Origin: Desulfobacteraceae bacterium | GTDB lineage: Bacteria > Desulfobacterota > Desulfobacteria > Desulfobacterales > Desulfosalsimonadaceae | Assembly (NCBI GenBank): GCA_014237465.1 | Contig: JABZFM010000011.1 | Location: 90,993 to 154,992, forward strand | Reading direction: 5' to 3' | DNA length: 64,000 nt | In this document: in pieces, positions 10,023 to 18,571 of the stretch | How positions within the stretch are numbered: position 1 is the stretch's first letter | How the letters are laid out: the number at the start of each line of letters is the position of its first letter | Program-made: the position numbers and the translations under genes | The notes under the pieces: generated by a model | What the model saw: only the letters and a program-made list of their open reading frames with translations | Databases searched by the model: none | What the model was told of the DNA's origin: nothing

Positions 10023-10135
10023 GATTAAAGTCCATTTTTACAAAAACGCATAAAAAAGGCGTGAAGTTCTGTCTCCACGCCTGCATTGGTCTTATTTGAT
10101 ATGTTGTTTGCTTTATGTAAATCATCGACTGAGTA

Positions 10136-10208
10136 TGGGCCCACCTGGATTCGAACCAGGGACCGACCGGTTATGAGCCGGTGGCTCTGCCAACTGAGCT
10201 ATGGGCCC
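10136..10208 (-). tRNA. tRNA with CAU anticodon, probably tRNA-Ile2
   Basis: A 73-nt cloverleaf without encoded CCA: 7-bp acceptor stem GGGCCCA/TGGGCCC, D arm AGCTCAGTTGGCAGAGC, anticodon loop CTCATAA, T arm GGTTCGAATCC, discriminator A. CAU can be elongator Met or lysidine-modified Ile2. C4-G69 and C5-G68 in the acceptor stem, which TilS recognises in E. coli, and the anticodon stem CCGG/CCGG resemble Ile2 more than Met, so I favour Ile2. It sits between the Nif3-like gene and rpoD. Confidence 0.9.
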
Positions 10209-10271
10209 GTAATTATATTTTTTGTAAGTTTTGATTTCTATCTTCTTCACTAATACTTTGTCAAGTGCTAT

Positions 10272-10309
10272 ATTGATGGTTAAACGCTTTTTAGCGTTTA
10301 ACCATCAAT
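10272..10309 (-). terminator. Perfect 17-bp hairpin overlapping the rpoD stop codon
   Basis: Arms ATTGATGGTTAAACGCT and AGCGTTTAACCATCAAT are perfectly complementary with a 4-nt loop. One arm encodes the last codons and TAA stop of rpoD. No long T-run follows, so it may work as a 3' mRNA stabiliser or a weak terminator. Confidence 0.6.
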
Positions 10310-12073
10310 AAAATATTTCAGTTTACGGCTCCGGGTGGGGTGCCGAAGTTTTCTCAAAGCCTTGGCCTCAATCTGACGAATCCGTTCACGGGTAACGGCA
10401 AAATCACTGCCTACCTCTTCTAGTGTATGATCTGCTTTTTCACCGATGCCAAAACGCATTCGCAGTACTTTTTCCTCACGGGGGGTTAATGTCGCAAGCA
10501 CCTTTCGGGTTTGTTCGGATAAATTAAGACTGATTGCCGCTTCAGACGGAATCATAAACGTCTTGTCTTCAATAAAATCACCCAGATGACTGTCATCTTC
10601 CTCACCAATAGGAGTTTCAAGAGATATCGGTTCCCGGGCAATCTTTAATACCTTTCTGACCTTATCCAGCGGAACCTCCATTTTGTCAGCAATCTCTTCA
10701 GGCGTTGGCTCTCGACCAAGCTCCTGTACAAGATACCTGGATGTCCGAATCAGCTTATTGATTGTTTCAATCATATGAACGGGGATGCGAATAGTTCTTG
10801 CCTGGTCGGCAATGGCTCGGGTGATGGCTTGGCGAATCCACCAGGTTGCGTATGTGCTGAATTTATACCCGCGGCGATATTCAAATTTATCAACCGCCTT
10901 CATCAACCCGATATTCCCTTCCTGAATTAAATCAAGAAACTGTAATCCGCGGTTGGTGTATTTTTTGGCAATACTGACCACAAGACGCAGGTTGGCTTTG
11001 ACCAATTCGCCCTTTGCCAGCTTTGCCATAAATCGGCCTTCTTCAATACTGGTGATAACGCGTTTTAATGTCCGGGTGTCTGCTTTCAGTTCTTTTTCCC
11101 GCTGCTCTATCTGGGTATGAAACACACGCAGATCATTAAAAACATTAACGATTTCCTTCTTTTTCGTGTCACAGCATTTACTGGCCCATTGAACGAATTT
11201 TTTCTCGCTGGTATCAAGTTTACCGCGAACATCAGAAACCGGGGCCTCAAAGATTGCAGCGCATTTAGAGAACACTTTGTTTGTGGTATCAAACCATTCC
11301 ACCTGTTCCACTATCATTTCTTCAATGCCGTCAATAACATTACTCTCAAGCCGCCATTCTTTAAAGTATTCGAATATTTTCCGATTGCGGCGCCTGACGG
11401 AACGTTTGGCCCGTCGTCGTTCCTCCGGGTCAATTTTCTGGGAAAAAAAAAGCTTCTCCCGTAACTCATGATTTTCTTCGTCAATTTGCTTTATCGCATC
11501 AATCATTTCCAGAAATTTTTCTATCTGGATGGATTCGTCAACGATGGTATCTCCTTCATCAATATCACGCAATACATGCTTGGGGCGAAGCGTTCCGGCA
11601 GCGATCTGATCCCCGAGATTGATAATACTGTCAACGCCAAGGGTTGTCTCAAGCATGGCTCTTAAAACTTCCTGTTCTCCGGCTTCGATTTTTTTGGCGA
11701 TTTCTATTTCTCCCTCACGGGACAACAAAGTCACCATCCCCATTTCACGCAGATACATTTTAACCGGATCCGTTACCGTGCCATATGTCGAAAGCGAATC
11801 AATTTCTTTGGTTTCGGAAACTTTAGTATCAGCATCTTTCTTTTCCGATGCTTTTATTTTTTTCCGTTTCTCAACAACTTCAATATCATGGTCATCAAAC
11901 CACATCAACGTCTCATCGATTTGATCCGGAGACGTCATTTCATCAGGAAGCCCCTTGGTGATTTGGGCTATTGTCAAATATCCCTGTTTCTTCCCTTTAG
12001 TGACGAGTTTGTCCATTTTCTTTTGCTGGACAATTTCCGGTTCACCCTTATCTTTAGTGGGCTTTTTTGCCAT
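10298..12073 (-). CDS. rpoD: RNA polymerase primary sigma factor RpoD (sigma-70)
   Basis: Housekeeping sigma factor, 591 aa. Region 1.1 lies within the first ~85 residues, region 1.2 at [11 protein letters not shown], region 2 at [24 protein letters not shown] and [13 protein letters not shown] (the -10 and core-binding surfaces), region 3 at [19 protein letters not shown] and region 4.2 at [29 protein letters not shown] non-conserved spacer of about 200 residues separates 1.2 and 2.1, as in proteobacterial primary sigmas. The ATG follows AGGAGG. It is 65 nt downstream of dnaG, the usual macromolecular synthesis arrangement, here without rpsU. Confidence 0.97.
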   Translation of the reverse strand: MAKKPTKDKGEPEIVQQKKMDKLVTKGKKQGYLTIAQITKGLPDEMTSPDQIDETLMWFDDHDIEVVEKRKKIKASEKKDADTKVSETKEIDSLSTYGTVTDPVKMYLREMGMVTLLSREGEIEIAKKIEAGEQEVLRAMLETTLGVDSIINLGDQIAAGTLRPKHVLRDIDEGDTIVDESIQIEKFLEMIDAIKQIDEENHELREKLFFSQKIDPEERRRAKRSVRRRNRKIFEYFKEWRLESNVIDGIEEMIVEQVEWFDTTNKVFSKCAAIFEAPVSDVRGKLDTSEKKFVQWASKCCDTKKKEIVNVFNDLRVFHTQIEQREKELKADTRTLKRVITSIEEGRFMAKLAKGELVKANLRLVVSIAKKYTNRGLQFLDLIQEGNIGLMKAVDKFEYRRGYKFSTYATWWIRQAITRAIADQARTIRIPVHMIETINKLIRTSRYLVQELGREPTPEEIADKMEVPLDKVRKVLKIAREPISLETPIGEEDDSHLGDFIEDKTFMIPSEAAISLNLSEQTRKVLATLTPREEKVLRMRFGIGEKADHTLEEVGSDFAVTRERIRQIEAKALRKLRHPTRSRKLKYFIDG

Positions 12074-12138
12074 AAATACGTGCCTCCTGAATACAAAGAT
12101 ACTTTTTTATAAAATATAACCTTTAAATAAATATTGGG

Positions 12139-13929
12139 TTAACGATTTATCAGTTGTTCCTGTTTTTTCCTTAAAAGCTCAAACAGCAATTCATCGTTAT
12201 TACTTTCTTGAGCGGATTTAATTTGACTCAATAAACTGCTTTGCCGTCTTTCGATGCCATTAATAAATTGTGACAACAGTTGCTCACAATTATTTAAATC
12301 TCTGCATTCATCGTCAATAACCAATGAAGCAATCATATTTTTATGGTCTGTTGATTCAATATGATTCATTAATCCGGGAAGATCTTCATCCCCATAAATT
12401 GGATGTTTCAGCACTATTTTTGCAATTTCAATCAACCTTTTATCTGAAAAATAGTCCAACACCCTTCGTTTTTTTATCTCCGGCAATATTTCAGGAGATT
12501 TCAACATCATAGAAACAATTTGCTTTTCAACTCTGATCATTTCCGATTCGATCAAAAGATCGTTTTCTGATAGAGACTGTTTGTCATCATTATGCTTTAA
12601 CCAGTTGTTCGGCTGAGCTTGCTTAAATCTTTTTTCTCCGGACTTTATTTTTTCTATTATTGCGGTTTCATTAACACTCAAACGCTCAGCAAGATATTTA
12701 ATATAAATAGACCTTGCCACACTGTCTTTGATTTCTAATAAAGGTTGTTGAAGGTCGGAAATAACTCTGACCTTGCCCTCCATCGAAAGGCCATTTGATT
12801 GTATCGAAGATTCAATCAAAAATTCGACCATTCCGATCGCTGTTTCAGATGCTTTCTCAAATGCCTCCCTCCCGAATTCGAAAATAAAAGAATCCGGATC
12901 ATATCCTTTGGGCAGGACAATAACAGCAGCGTCCATTGCTGCATTCATAAACAGGGAAATACTCCGGCGGGCTGCCTTGAGCCCGGCCTCATCTGAATCA
13001 AAAACCAGAAATGCCTTTTGCGCGAACCCTCTTCGCAATGCACTGATATGTTCGGCGGTCAGGGACGTCCCAAGCGTTGCGACCGTATTTGTGATTCCAT
13101 GCTGATGGAGCGCGAGCAGGTCAAAGTAGCCTTCAACGATATAAACACTTCCTGTTTCACGGGATTTATTTTTTGCCGCATGGGCCCCGTACAACGAACG
13201 ACTTTTATTATAAATAGGGGTTTCAGGCGAATTTAAATATTTTGGTTTTGAATCATCAAGCACCCTTCCGCCAAATCCGATAATCTGGTTTGATACATCA
13301 AAAATCGGGAACATCACCCGATTCCGGAACCGATCATAAAGCCCTGTATTTTTTCGAGGCACAACCAATCCGGTTTTTTCAGCAAGCGCTTGTGAAACAT
13401 TTAATTTCCTGAAAAACCGGACCAGGTTATCCCACCCGTCCGGTGCAAAGCCGACACCAAATTGTGTAATAATTTCCTGATGAAATCCCCTTTTTTCAAG
13501 GTAGGCCCTTACCTTTTGTCCGGAAGACCGGCCGGAAAGCTGGGAAATAAAATATGACATGACCTGCTTATTCAGATCAAATAACTGCTGTCTCTGGGAA
13601 GCAACTTTTCTCTGTGATGCCGACATATTCCGTTCCGGCAAGTCAATCCCGTAACGCCGCGCCAGCGACTGTACGGCTTCTGAAAACCCGATACCATCAT
13701 ACTTCATCAAAAAACTGAAGACATCGCCTCCGGCGCCACATCCAAAGCAGTGATAAATCTGTTTCACGGCACTAACGGTAAAGGAAGGGGTCTTTTCAGA
13801 ATGAAACGGACAAAGACCGACATGGTCTTTGCCCGCTTTTTTTAACACAACCCGCTCAGAAATAATATCTGTGATATTCGCAGTATTTCTTATTTCCGCA
13901 AGTTTATCTTCAGGAATATATATCGCCAA
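12139..13929 (-). CDS. dnaG: DNA primase DnaG
   Basis: Synthesises RNA primers for DNA replication. The N-terminal zinc-binding domain has CPFHSEKTPSF and CFGCGAGG (CHC2 type). The TOPRIM core includes VEGYFDLLALHQ and the acidic FDSDEAG. A C-terminal DnaB-binding helical domain follows (about residues 440-596). The length of 596 aa is standard. The start codon is TTG, chosen because GGAGG lies about 9 nt upstream and the N-terminus IPEDKLAEIRNTANI aligns with other primases. It is the upstream partner of rpoD in one transcription unit. Confidence 0.96.
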   Translation of the reverse strand: MAIYIPEDKLAEIRNTANITDIISERVVLKKAGKDHVGLCPFHSEKTPSFTVSAVKQIYHCFGCGAGGDVFSFLMKYDGIGFSEAVQSLARRYGIDLPERNMSASQRKVASQRQQLFDLNKQVMSYFISQLSGRSSGQKVRAYLEKRGFHQEIITQFGVGFAPDGWDNLVRFFRKLNVSQALAEKTGLVVPRKNTGLYDRFRNRVMFPIFDVSNQIIGFGGRVLDDSKPKYLNSPETPIYNKSRSLYGAHAAKNKSRETGSVYIVEGYFDLLALHQHGITNTVATLGTSLTAEHISALRRGFAQKAFLVFDSDEAGLKAARRSISLFMNAAMDAAVIVLPKGYDPDSFIFEFGREAFEKASETAIGMVEFLIESSIQSNGLSMEGKVRVISDLQQPLLEIKDSVARSIYIKYLAERLSVNETAIIEKIKSGEKRFKQAQPNNWLKHNDDKQSLSENDLLIESEMIRVEKQIVSMMLKSPEILPEIKKRRVLDYFSDKRLIEIAKIVLKHPIYGDEDLPGLMNHIESTDHKNMIASLVIDDECRDLNNCEQLLSQFINGIERRQSSLLSQIKSAQESNNDELLFELLRKKQEQLINR

Positions 13930-14120
13930 ATACTGTACCTCCCATCAGGGGAATACGAGACGAAAAAAAAGATCCGGCAGGAAAAAATCCGAGCAATATC
14001 AAGCATCGATTTTATTATACCGCTGCTGTCGATATATTAACTGCCTGATTCTTTTGACGTTAAATCATATTTTGTCAACAAAAAAATATAATGCCAAAAT
14101 TCGATCAAGTCAAATAAAAA

Positions 14121-14849
14121 TCATGTTTTATTGAAAATTTTAATCGCCGCCCTTAAGTCCAGGCTTCCGTCATATAATGCCCTTCCGGTGATCACACCCA
14201 CCACGCCAACGGATTCCAGAGGCGCCAGATTCTTTATATCTTCGATGGATGAGACACCGCCGGATGCGACCACGGGAATGGATATCGACGCGGCAAGCTT
14301 TTCTGTTTCCTTCAGATTCGGTCCGGTCCGCATGCCGTCACGTTCAATATCCGTAAAGTTGATTGCAGCCACACCACAGCCTTTAAACTGTTTGGCAAGC
14401 TCAACAGCCGTCACTTCAGTGGTCTTGGTCCATCCTTCAATAGCGACTTTTCCGCCCACGGCATCGATGCCCACAACAACCTGATCCGGAAATTCAAGAC
14501 AGGCTGCTTTGACCAGGTCAGGATTTTTAATCGCCTCCGTACCGATAACTACACGGGAGGCTCCCTGCGCCATATACATTCTGACGGTCTCAATATCACG
14601 GATTCCTCCACCAACCTGGATCGGGACGTTCACATGGTCAATAATCAGCCGGATGGTATCCAAATTTACCGGCCGCTTGCCCACCGCTCCGTCAAGATCG
14701 ACTACATGAATTAATTCTGCGCCCTCACCTTCCCACCGGCTGCCCATTGCCGCCGGGTCATCGGAAAAGACTGTTTCAGCATCCATCCGCCCCTGAAGGA
14801 GGCGAACACACTTGCCGTTTTTTATATCTATTGCCGGAATAACTATCAT
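14121..14849 (-). CDS. hisA: Phosphoribosylformimino-5-aminoimidazole carboxamide ribotide isomerase
   Basis: Fourth step of histidine synthesis, an Amadori-type ring opening of ProFAR to PRFAR. It is a 242-aa TIM barrel with the catalytic Asp8 in VIPAIDIKNG, the second catalytic Asp in VVGIDAVGG, and phosphate-binding loops GGGIRDIETV and ASGGVSSIEDI. The downstream IGHA-type segment is VGVITGRALYDG. It lies 118 nt after hisB on the same strand; no other his gene is in the window, so the pathway is split. Confidence 0.95.
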   Translation of the reverse strand: MIVIPAIDIKNGKCVRLLQGRMDAETVFSDDPAAMGSRWEGEGAELIHVVDLDGAVGKRPVNLDTIRLIIDHVNVPIQVGGGIRDIETVRMYMAQGASRVVIGTEAIKNPDLVKAACLEFPDQVVVGIDAVGGKVAIEGWTKTTEVTAVELAKQFKGCGVAAINFTDIERDGMRTGPNLKETEKLAASISIPVVASGGVSSIEDIKNLAPLESVGVVGVITGRALYDGSLDLRAAIKIFNKT

Positions 14850-14967
14850 ATATAAATTTGACGTCTCCGTAAAAAGTCGAATTTGAGGAGGATTATTTTT
14901 TTAACACATTGAATTTATTGATATCAAAAGTCAATAAACAGTCGTTTTTTGACTTTTTTCGAAGCCA

Positions 14968-15555
14968 TTACAAAAGGCCTTTGGATGAATGGACATGTTT
15001 AACACGTTCATCGACTGAAGTTGCCAGATCCAGGGAACGGGCAAACGACTTGAATATGGACTCGATGAGATGATGATCATTTTCACCATACGATGCGTTG
15101 ATATGCAGATTCATGCCGGATTTATTTGAAAACGCCCGAAAAAATTCCTTAAAAAGACACGAATAGACCTCTGTCTGCCGGACAAATAGTTCCGGGATCA
15201 GGTAAACGAGGAAAGGTCGGTTTGAAAGGTCTATGGTTACAGTTGAAATGGCGTCATCCATGGGAGTGACGGCGTGGCCGTAGCGTTTGATCCCTTTCCG
15301 GTTCCCCAAAGCAATTGCCAGGGCTTCTCCGAGCACTAAACCGACATCTTCCACCGTATGATGATAATCTACATCAATATCACCACTTGCCCTTAAATTC
15401 AGGTCAAAAAAACCGTGAACGGAGAACAATGTCAGCATGTGGTCAAAAAAAGGAATTCCGGTTGAAATATCATTTTCACCATTGCCGTCAATATTAAATT
15501 CCGCCTTAATTTTTGTTTCTTTTGTGGTTCGTTCAACTTCGGCAAATCGTTTCAT
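14968..15555 (-). CDS. hisB: Imidazoleglycerol-phosphate dehydratase
   Basis: Sixth step of histidine synthesis: dehydrates IGP to imidazole acetol-phosphate. A monofunctional 195-aa enzyme with the repeated metal-binding histidine motifs DVDYHHTVEDVG and ENDHHLIESIFKSFA, plus GIPFFDHML near the N-terminus. The C-terminal histidinol-phosphatase half found in enterobacteria is absent, as usual outside that group. The N-terminus MKRFAEVERTTKETKI is standard. It is read toward hisA. The hisB-hisA gap contains an AAAAAGTC/GACTTTTT inverted repeat (about 14870-14965). Confidence 0.95.
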   Translation of the reverse strand: MKRFAEVERTTKETKIKAEFNIDGNGENDISTGIPFFDHMLTLFSVHGFFDLNLRASGDIDVDYHHTVEDVGLVLGEALAIALGNRKGIKRYGHAVTPMDDAISTVTIDLSNRPFLVYLIPELFVRQTEVYSCLFKEFFRAFSNKSGMNLHINASYGENDHHLIESIFKSFARSLDLATSVDERVKHVHSSKGLL

Positions 15556-15698
15556 ACCCCAGCATTCATCCTTTTTAAATTTATTAAATAATCAGGGATA
15601 GCGTACCCTACCCCCCTGTTTCCATTAATAAACTGTCCGGAAATTATACACCGATAAAAATCCGATAATTTAGCAGTCACGGAGAGAATGTTTTGAAT

Positions 15699-15774
15699 TG
15701 GTGGAGATGAGGGGGATCGAACCCCTGACCTCGGCATTGCGAACGCCGCACTCTCCCATCTGAGCTACATCCCC
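15699..15774 (-). tRNA. tRNA-Ala(CGC)
   Basis: A 76-nt cloverleaf with encoded CCA. Acceptor stem GGGGATG/CATCTCC contains the alanine identity pair G3-U70. The anticodon loop is TTCGCAA, anticodon CGC, reading GCG. It lies between hisB and a degraded TIGR02757 gene. Confidence 0.96.
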
Positions 15775-15823
15775 ACAATTTAAACCAATTTAATTTATTA
15801 ACAAATCCCAATTAACCGGTCAA

Positions 15824-16226
15824 TTAAAAACATTCATCCCAATAAAAAAAATCTGATGAACTGAAGCCGTTAATAAAGCAGTTATATATCGACCCGTAAT
15901 CGGCTATGATATGCTTGATACCGATCAGCAGGGCCGAAAGATGAGCGCCCTGCAAACCGGTGAACAAACGACTGAAAATGAAGTAATATTTCACTCTCAG
16001 GGGTTGAATTTAAATAATCAAACGGAGATTCCCCCATAATTTTCAACACACGGGAAACACTTTTCTGGATCTGCACAACTTTTCCATATGCCAGCGACGA
16101 TGCGATCAGTCCGGCGATCTCCCGGTCTCTGATATGTTGATAATTGTATAAAAACTCCAGCGGGTCCGGATGTACATATGTACGCCGGTTATACTGATCA
16201 TAGAGATAGTCAAGTTTTTGTCTCAT
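15824..16226 (-). pseudogene. TIGR02757 (DUF2400) family gene, frameshifted and truncated
   Basis: The first ~93 codons encode a good TIGR02757 N-terminus (LDYLYDQYNRR ... DREIAGLIASSLAYGKV ... FVHRF). After HRF (near 15955) the frame runs into unrelated residues, but the +1 frame carries on the family sequence: LQGAHLSALLIGIKHII then ADYGSIYNCF, ending at a TAA at 15824. A single-base indel therefore breaks the gene, and the C-terminal ~110 residues are missing where the sequence meets the tRNA-Ala region. Full-length members are ~250 aa; their function is unknown. If the indel is an assembly error, the gene would still be C-terminally short. Confidence 0.8.
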
Positions 16227-16430
16227 CTATTCATATGCCCTGCCCGGTTTAATTCCAATTTTTTTTAAAATAGTCGCCATCAGACAGAATCCTGTGAAAG
16301 AAGACTGAAGCATATTCACACCAACAAAAGCGGTAAACCATAACCAGTATGGGCTGTGAAAATAAGCCAGTAAAAGACTGCCCAGTATGAAGCTTCCTGC
16401 GATTCTAAATACCCATTTATCAATATTCAT
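16227..16430 (-). CDS. YgaP-like small membrane protein (DUF2892)
   Basis: A 67-aa inner-membrane protein with two hydrophobic helices (IAGSFILGSLLLAYF and WLWFTAFVGVNMLQSSFTGF) followed by LMATILKKIGIK, the pattern of the DUF2892/YgaP transmembrane domain. I use the ATG before NIDKW because GGAGG lies 5 nt upstream; an ATG four codons earlier would place the ribosome site inside the gene. Members are often linked to rhodanese domains, and it probably acts in sulfur handling at the membrane, but no rhodanese is fused here. It ends one base before the TIGR02757 pseudogene starts. Confidence 0.8.
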   Translation of the reverse strand: MNIDKWVFRIAGSFILGSLLLAYFHSPYWLWFTAFVGVNMLQSSFTGFCLMATILKKIGIKPGRAYE

Positions 16431-16445
16431 TTTATCCTCCATAAA

Positions 16446-17345
16446 TCAACTAACAGAGACCTTTAATGCTTCAAATAAACCCGGAAATTTAAACGTATAC
16501 CCGGATGCAATCAACAATGAAGGGACAGCCCGCTGACTGTTTAAAAACAAATCCCCCAGTTCACCGGCAGCCAGCCGAAGCATAAACGCCGGAGTTCTAA
16601 AAAATGACGGCCGGTTCAACACATGGCCAAGTGATTTTGAAAATTCATTGTTACGCACCGGATTCGGGGAGCAGAAATTCACCGGGCCGTCGATATCGTC
16701 ATTATTCAACACAAAATAAATGGCCCCTATCAGATCGTCAATCTGGATCCAGGGAAACCACTGACGTCCGTTTCCGAGTGGCCCGCCCACAAACAGACGA
16801 TACGCTGGAACCATTTTTGAAAGCGCACCGCCATTTGCCCCGAGCACCACACCGAACCGGGCACACATAACGCGAACACCTTTTTTTCGGGCCAAAAGCG
16901 CCTCCTTTTCCCAGTCAATACACACCCGGGCCAGAAAATCATCACCGGCGCCTTTGTTTTCATCCAGAATTTCATCACCGCAGTTGCCGTAATATCCGGC
17001 TGCGGAAGTACTTATCAGGGTCATGGATTTACCTTCAGGAAAAGCATTGACAATGTTCCGGGTCGTTAAAATCCGGCTGTCATAAATTTTTTGTTTATAT
17101 TTATCTGTCCAGCGGTGAAAAATATTTTGCCCTGATAAATTTATAACCGTATCAGCGATCTTTATCGATTCCTGCCATTGCCCCGGCTCGGTGGTGTCTG
17201 ACTGGACAAACCGGAAGGCATTACTCCTAACCTTATGCGACAATGAAACCGCATCGATTGCCGTCACATCATGACCGGAATCAATCAACGAATCAATTAA
17301 TCGGGAGCCGATAAAACCGGAGCTGCCGGTGATTAAAATATTCAT
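16446..17345 (-). CDS. TIGR01777 family NAD-dependent epimerase-like protein
   Basis: A 299-aa short-chain dehydrogenase/epimerase of the YfcH/SDR39U1 group. The N-terminal Rossmann motif is ITGSSGFIGSRL. The family signatures NLSGQNIF.RW and STSAAGYYGN (active-site Tyr region), then RFGVVLGANGGALSKM and the C-terminal LNSQRAVPSLLIASGY, are all present. The physiological substrate is unknown; a role in cell division or heme/chlorophyll metabolism has been suggested for relatives. It is tightly followed by the YgaP-like gene. Confidence 0.92.
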   Translation of the reverse strand: MNILITGSSGFIGSRLIDSLIDSGHDVTAIDAVSLSHKVRSNAFRFVQSDTTEPGQWQESIKIADTVINLSGQNIFHRWTDKYKQKIYDSRILTTRNIVNAFPEGKSMTLISTSAAGYYGNCGDEILDENKGAGDDFLARVCIDWEKEALLARKKGVRVMCARFGVVLGANGGALSKMVPAYRLFVGGPLGNGRQWFPWIQIDDLIGAIYFVLNNDDIDGPVNFCSPNPVRNNEFSKSLGHVLNRPSFFRTPAFMLRLAAGELGDLFLNSQRAVPSLLIASGYTFKFPGLFEALKVSVS

Positions 17346-17381
17346 GAGCGCCCTCCGTGGCTAACGGACAATTTTTTTAAC

Positions 17382-17604
17382 CTATAAAATTAGTCGAATA
17401 TGTTTCTCAATCTCATTTTTAGGACAAGCACCGGGCAATGATTTTTCAAGTTTACCGTATTTGAAAAATAATAAGGTGGGGATACTTTTAATATTATAAT
17501 GGGAAACCGTTTGGGGATTCTGATCAATGTTCACCTTGACGATCTTTAAACGACCGGCATATTCTGTGATTAATTTTACCTTTTGTAGAAGCCGGTAAAT
17601 TTTA
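17382..17604 (-). pseudogene. Thioredoxin C-terminal remnant
   Basis: An open stretch ending at a TAG encodes LLQKVKLITEYAGRLKIVKV, then NIDQNPQTVSHYNIKSIPTL and LLFFKYGKLEKSLPG, the C-terminal two-thirds of a thioredoxin with the cis-proline in SIPTL. The N-terminal strand and the CGPC active site are missing: upstream the sequence abuts the stop codon of the ZIP transporter. With no redox centre and no start codon it should be non-functional. The break coincides exactly with the ZIP gene end, which suggests a deletion. Confidence 0.75.
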
Positions 17605-18366
17605 CCCCAGCAGATTATCCAACGCCATCATAATAACAAACCCAACCATCACCCCGTAAGTCGCCTGTCGGGATTTTCCCTTTGAATGCGTCTCCGGTAT
17701 TATTTCATCACTGATTACAAAAAGCATGGCACCGGCCGCAAATGCCAGGGCGAAGGGCAACACCGGATTGAATACGGTAACTGCACCGGCTCCCAGAATG
17801 CCGCCAATCGGTTCCACAAGGCCGGTTGCAGCGGCAATCGAAAAAGCCTTCCAACGGCTGTATCCCAGGCCAAGCAGCGGCAGTGCCACTGCGAGCCCTT
17901 CCGGCATGTTCTGAATCCCGATCCCGATAGCAAGGCTGATTCCACTGCTGATATCTCCTGACCCGAACCCGACGCCGACAGCCATGCCTTCCGGGAAATT
18001 GTGAATGGTAATAGCAATCACAAACAGCCATATCCGTTTAAGATTGGAAGACGGACCTTCAGGGCCTTTTATAAAATGTTCATGAGGAAGCCATTTGTCG
18101 ATCAAATCCAAAACCAACGCACCTGAGAGCATGCCGAAAACAACGATATAGACGCCAAAACCCGGCCAGACTTTTTCTCCATTTTCAATTCCGGGAATGA
18201 CCAGCGAAAAAGAGGTGGCTGCCAGCATGACGCCCGCAGAAGCTCCCAGCATGGTATTTAAAAAATTACGGGGCACATTCGTAAAAAATAATGCCGGTAA
18301 TGCGCCAACACCGGTTGCCATCCCGGCTAGCAGGCTGGCAATCACCCCATAGTAAAACAGCGTCAT
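17602..18366 (-). CDS. ZIP-family metal transporter
   Basis: A 254-aa inner-membrane protein with about eight helices, related to ZupT/GufA, importing Zn2+ or other divalent ions. The metal-site motifs are present: TIHNFPEGMAVGVGFG on helix 4 (HNxPEG) and GIGIQNMPEGLAVALPL on helix 5, with Asn in place of the more usual His. The loop before helix 4 is short and not His-rich, containing KWLPHEHFIKG. It stands alone. The specificity cannot be read from sequence. Confidence 0.9.
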   Translation of the reverse strand: MTLFYYGVIASLLAGMATGVGALPALFFTNVPRNFLNTMLGASAGVMLAATSFSLVIPGIENGEKVWPGFGVYIVVFGMLSGALVLDLIDKWLPHEHFIKGPEGPSSNLKRIWLFVIAITIHNFPEGMAVGVGFGSGDISSGISLAIGIGIQNMPEGLAVALPLLGLGYSRWKAFSIAAATGLVEPIGGILGAGAVTVFNPVLPFALAFAAGAMLFVISDEIIPETHSKGKSRQATYGVMVGFVIMMALDNLLG

Positions 18367-18423
18367 AAAATGCGCTCCTTTTTGACGTCTGGCAGGATAT
18401 TCATTATCTGATACTCATGTAAA

Positions 18424-18461
18424 TTGTAGTTCGGGATTCCATTCCCGACAAATGGAATCTG
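18424..18461. repeat. Half copy of the TCGGGATTC-type palindrome
   Basis: GTAGTTCGGGATTCC followed by CCCGACAAATGGAA matches the left half of the palindrome at 35704-35767 (GTAGGTCGGGATTCTTACCC ... CCCGACAAATGGAA). The right half is missing here. Confidence 0.5.
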
Positions 18462-18485
18462 TTAACCCGGATTTCTCACAAGTTT

Positions 18486-18567
18486 GATTCGTTCATTTTC
18501 AAGGCATAAGTGGTGACGCTGTAGTGGTTTACCGCGAACCGCTTATAACACAGCAAATGGACGAATC
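18486..18567. repeat. Dispersed palindromic element, copy d
   Basis: Outer arms GATTCGTTCATTT and AAATGGACGAATC pair with one mismatch; inner arms flank AAGGCATAAG and CTTATAACACAG. It has the same AAGGC and AAC boxes as copies a and b. Together with 18424-18461 it fills the gap between the CoA-disulfide reductase and ZIP genes. Confidence 0.6.
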
Positions 18568-18571
18568 AGGC

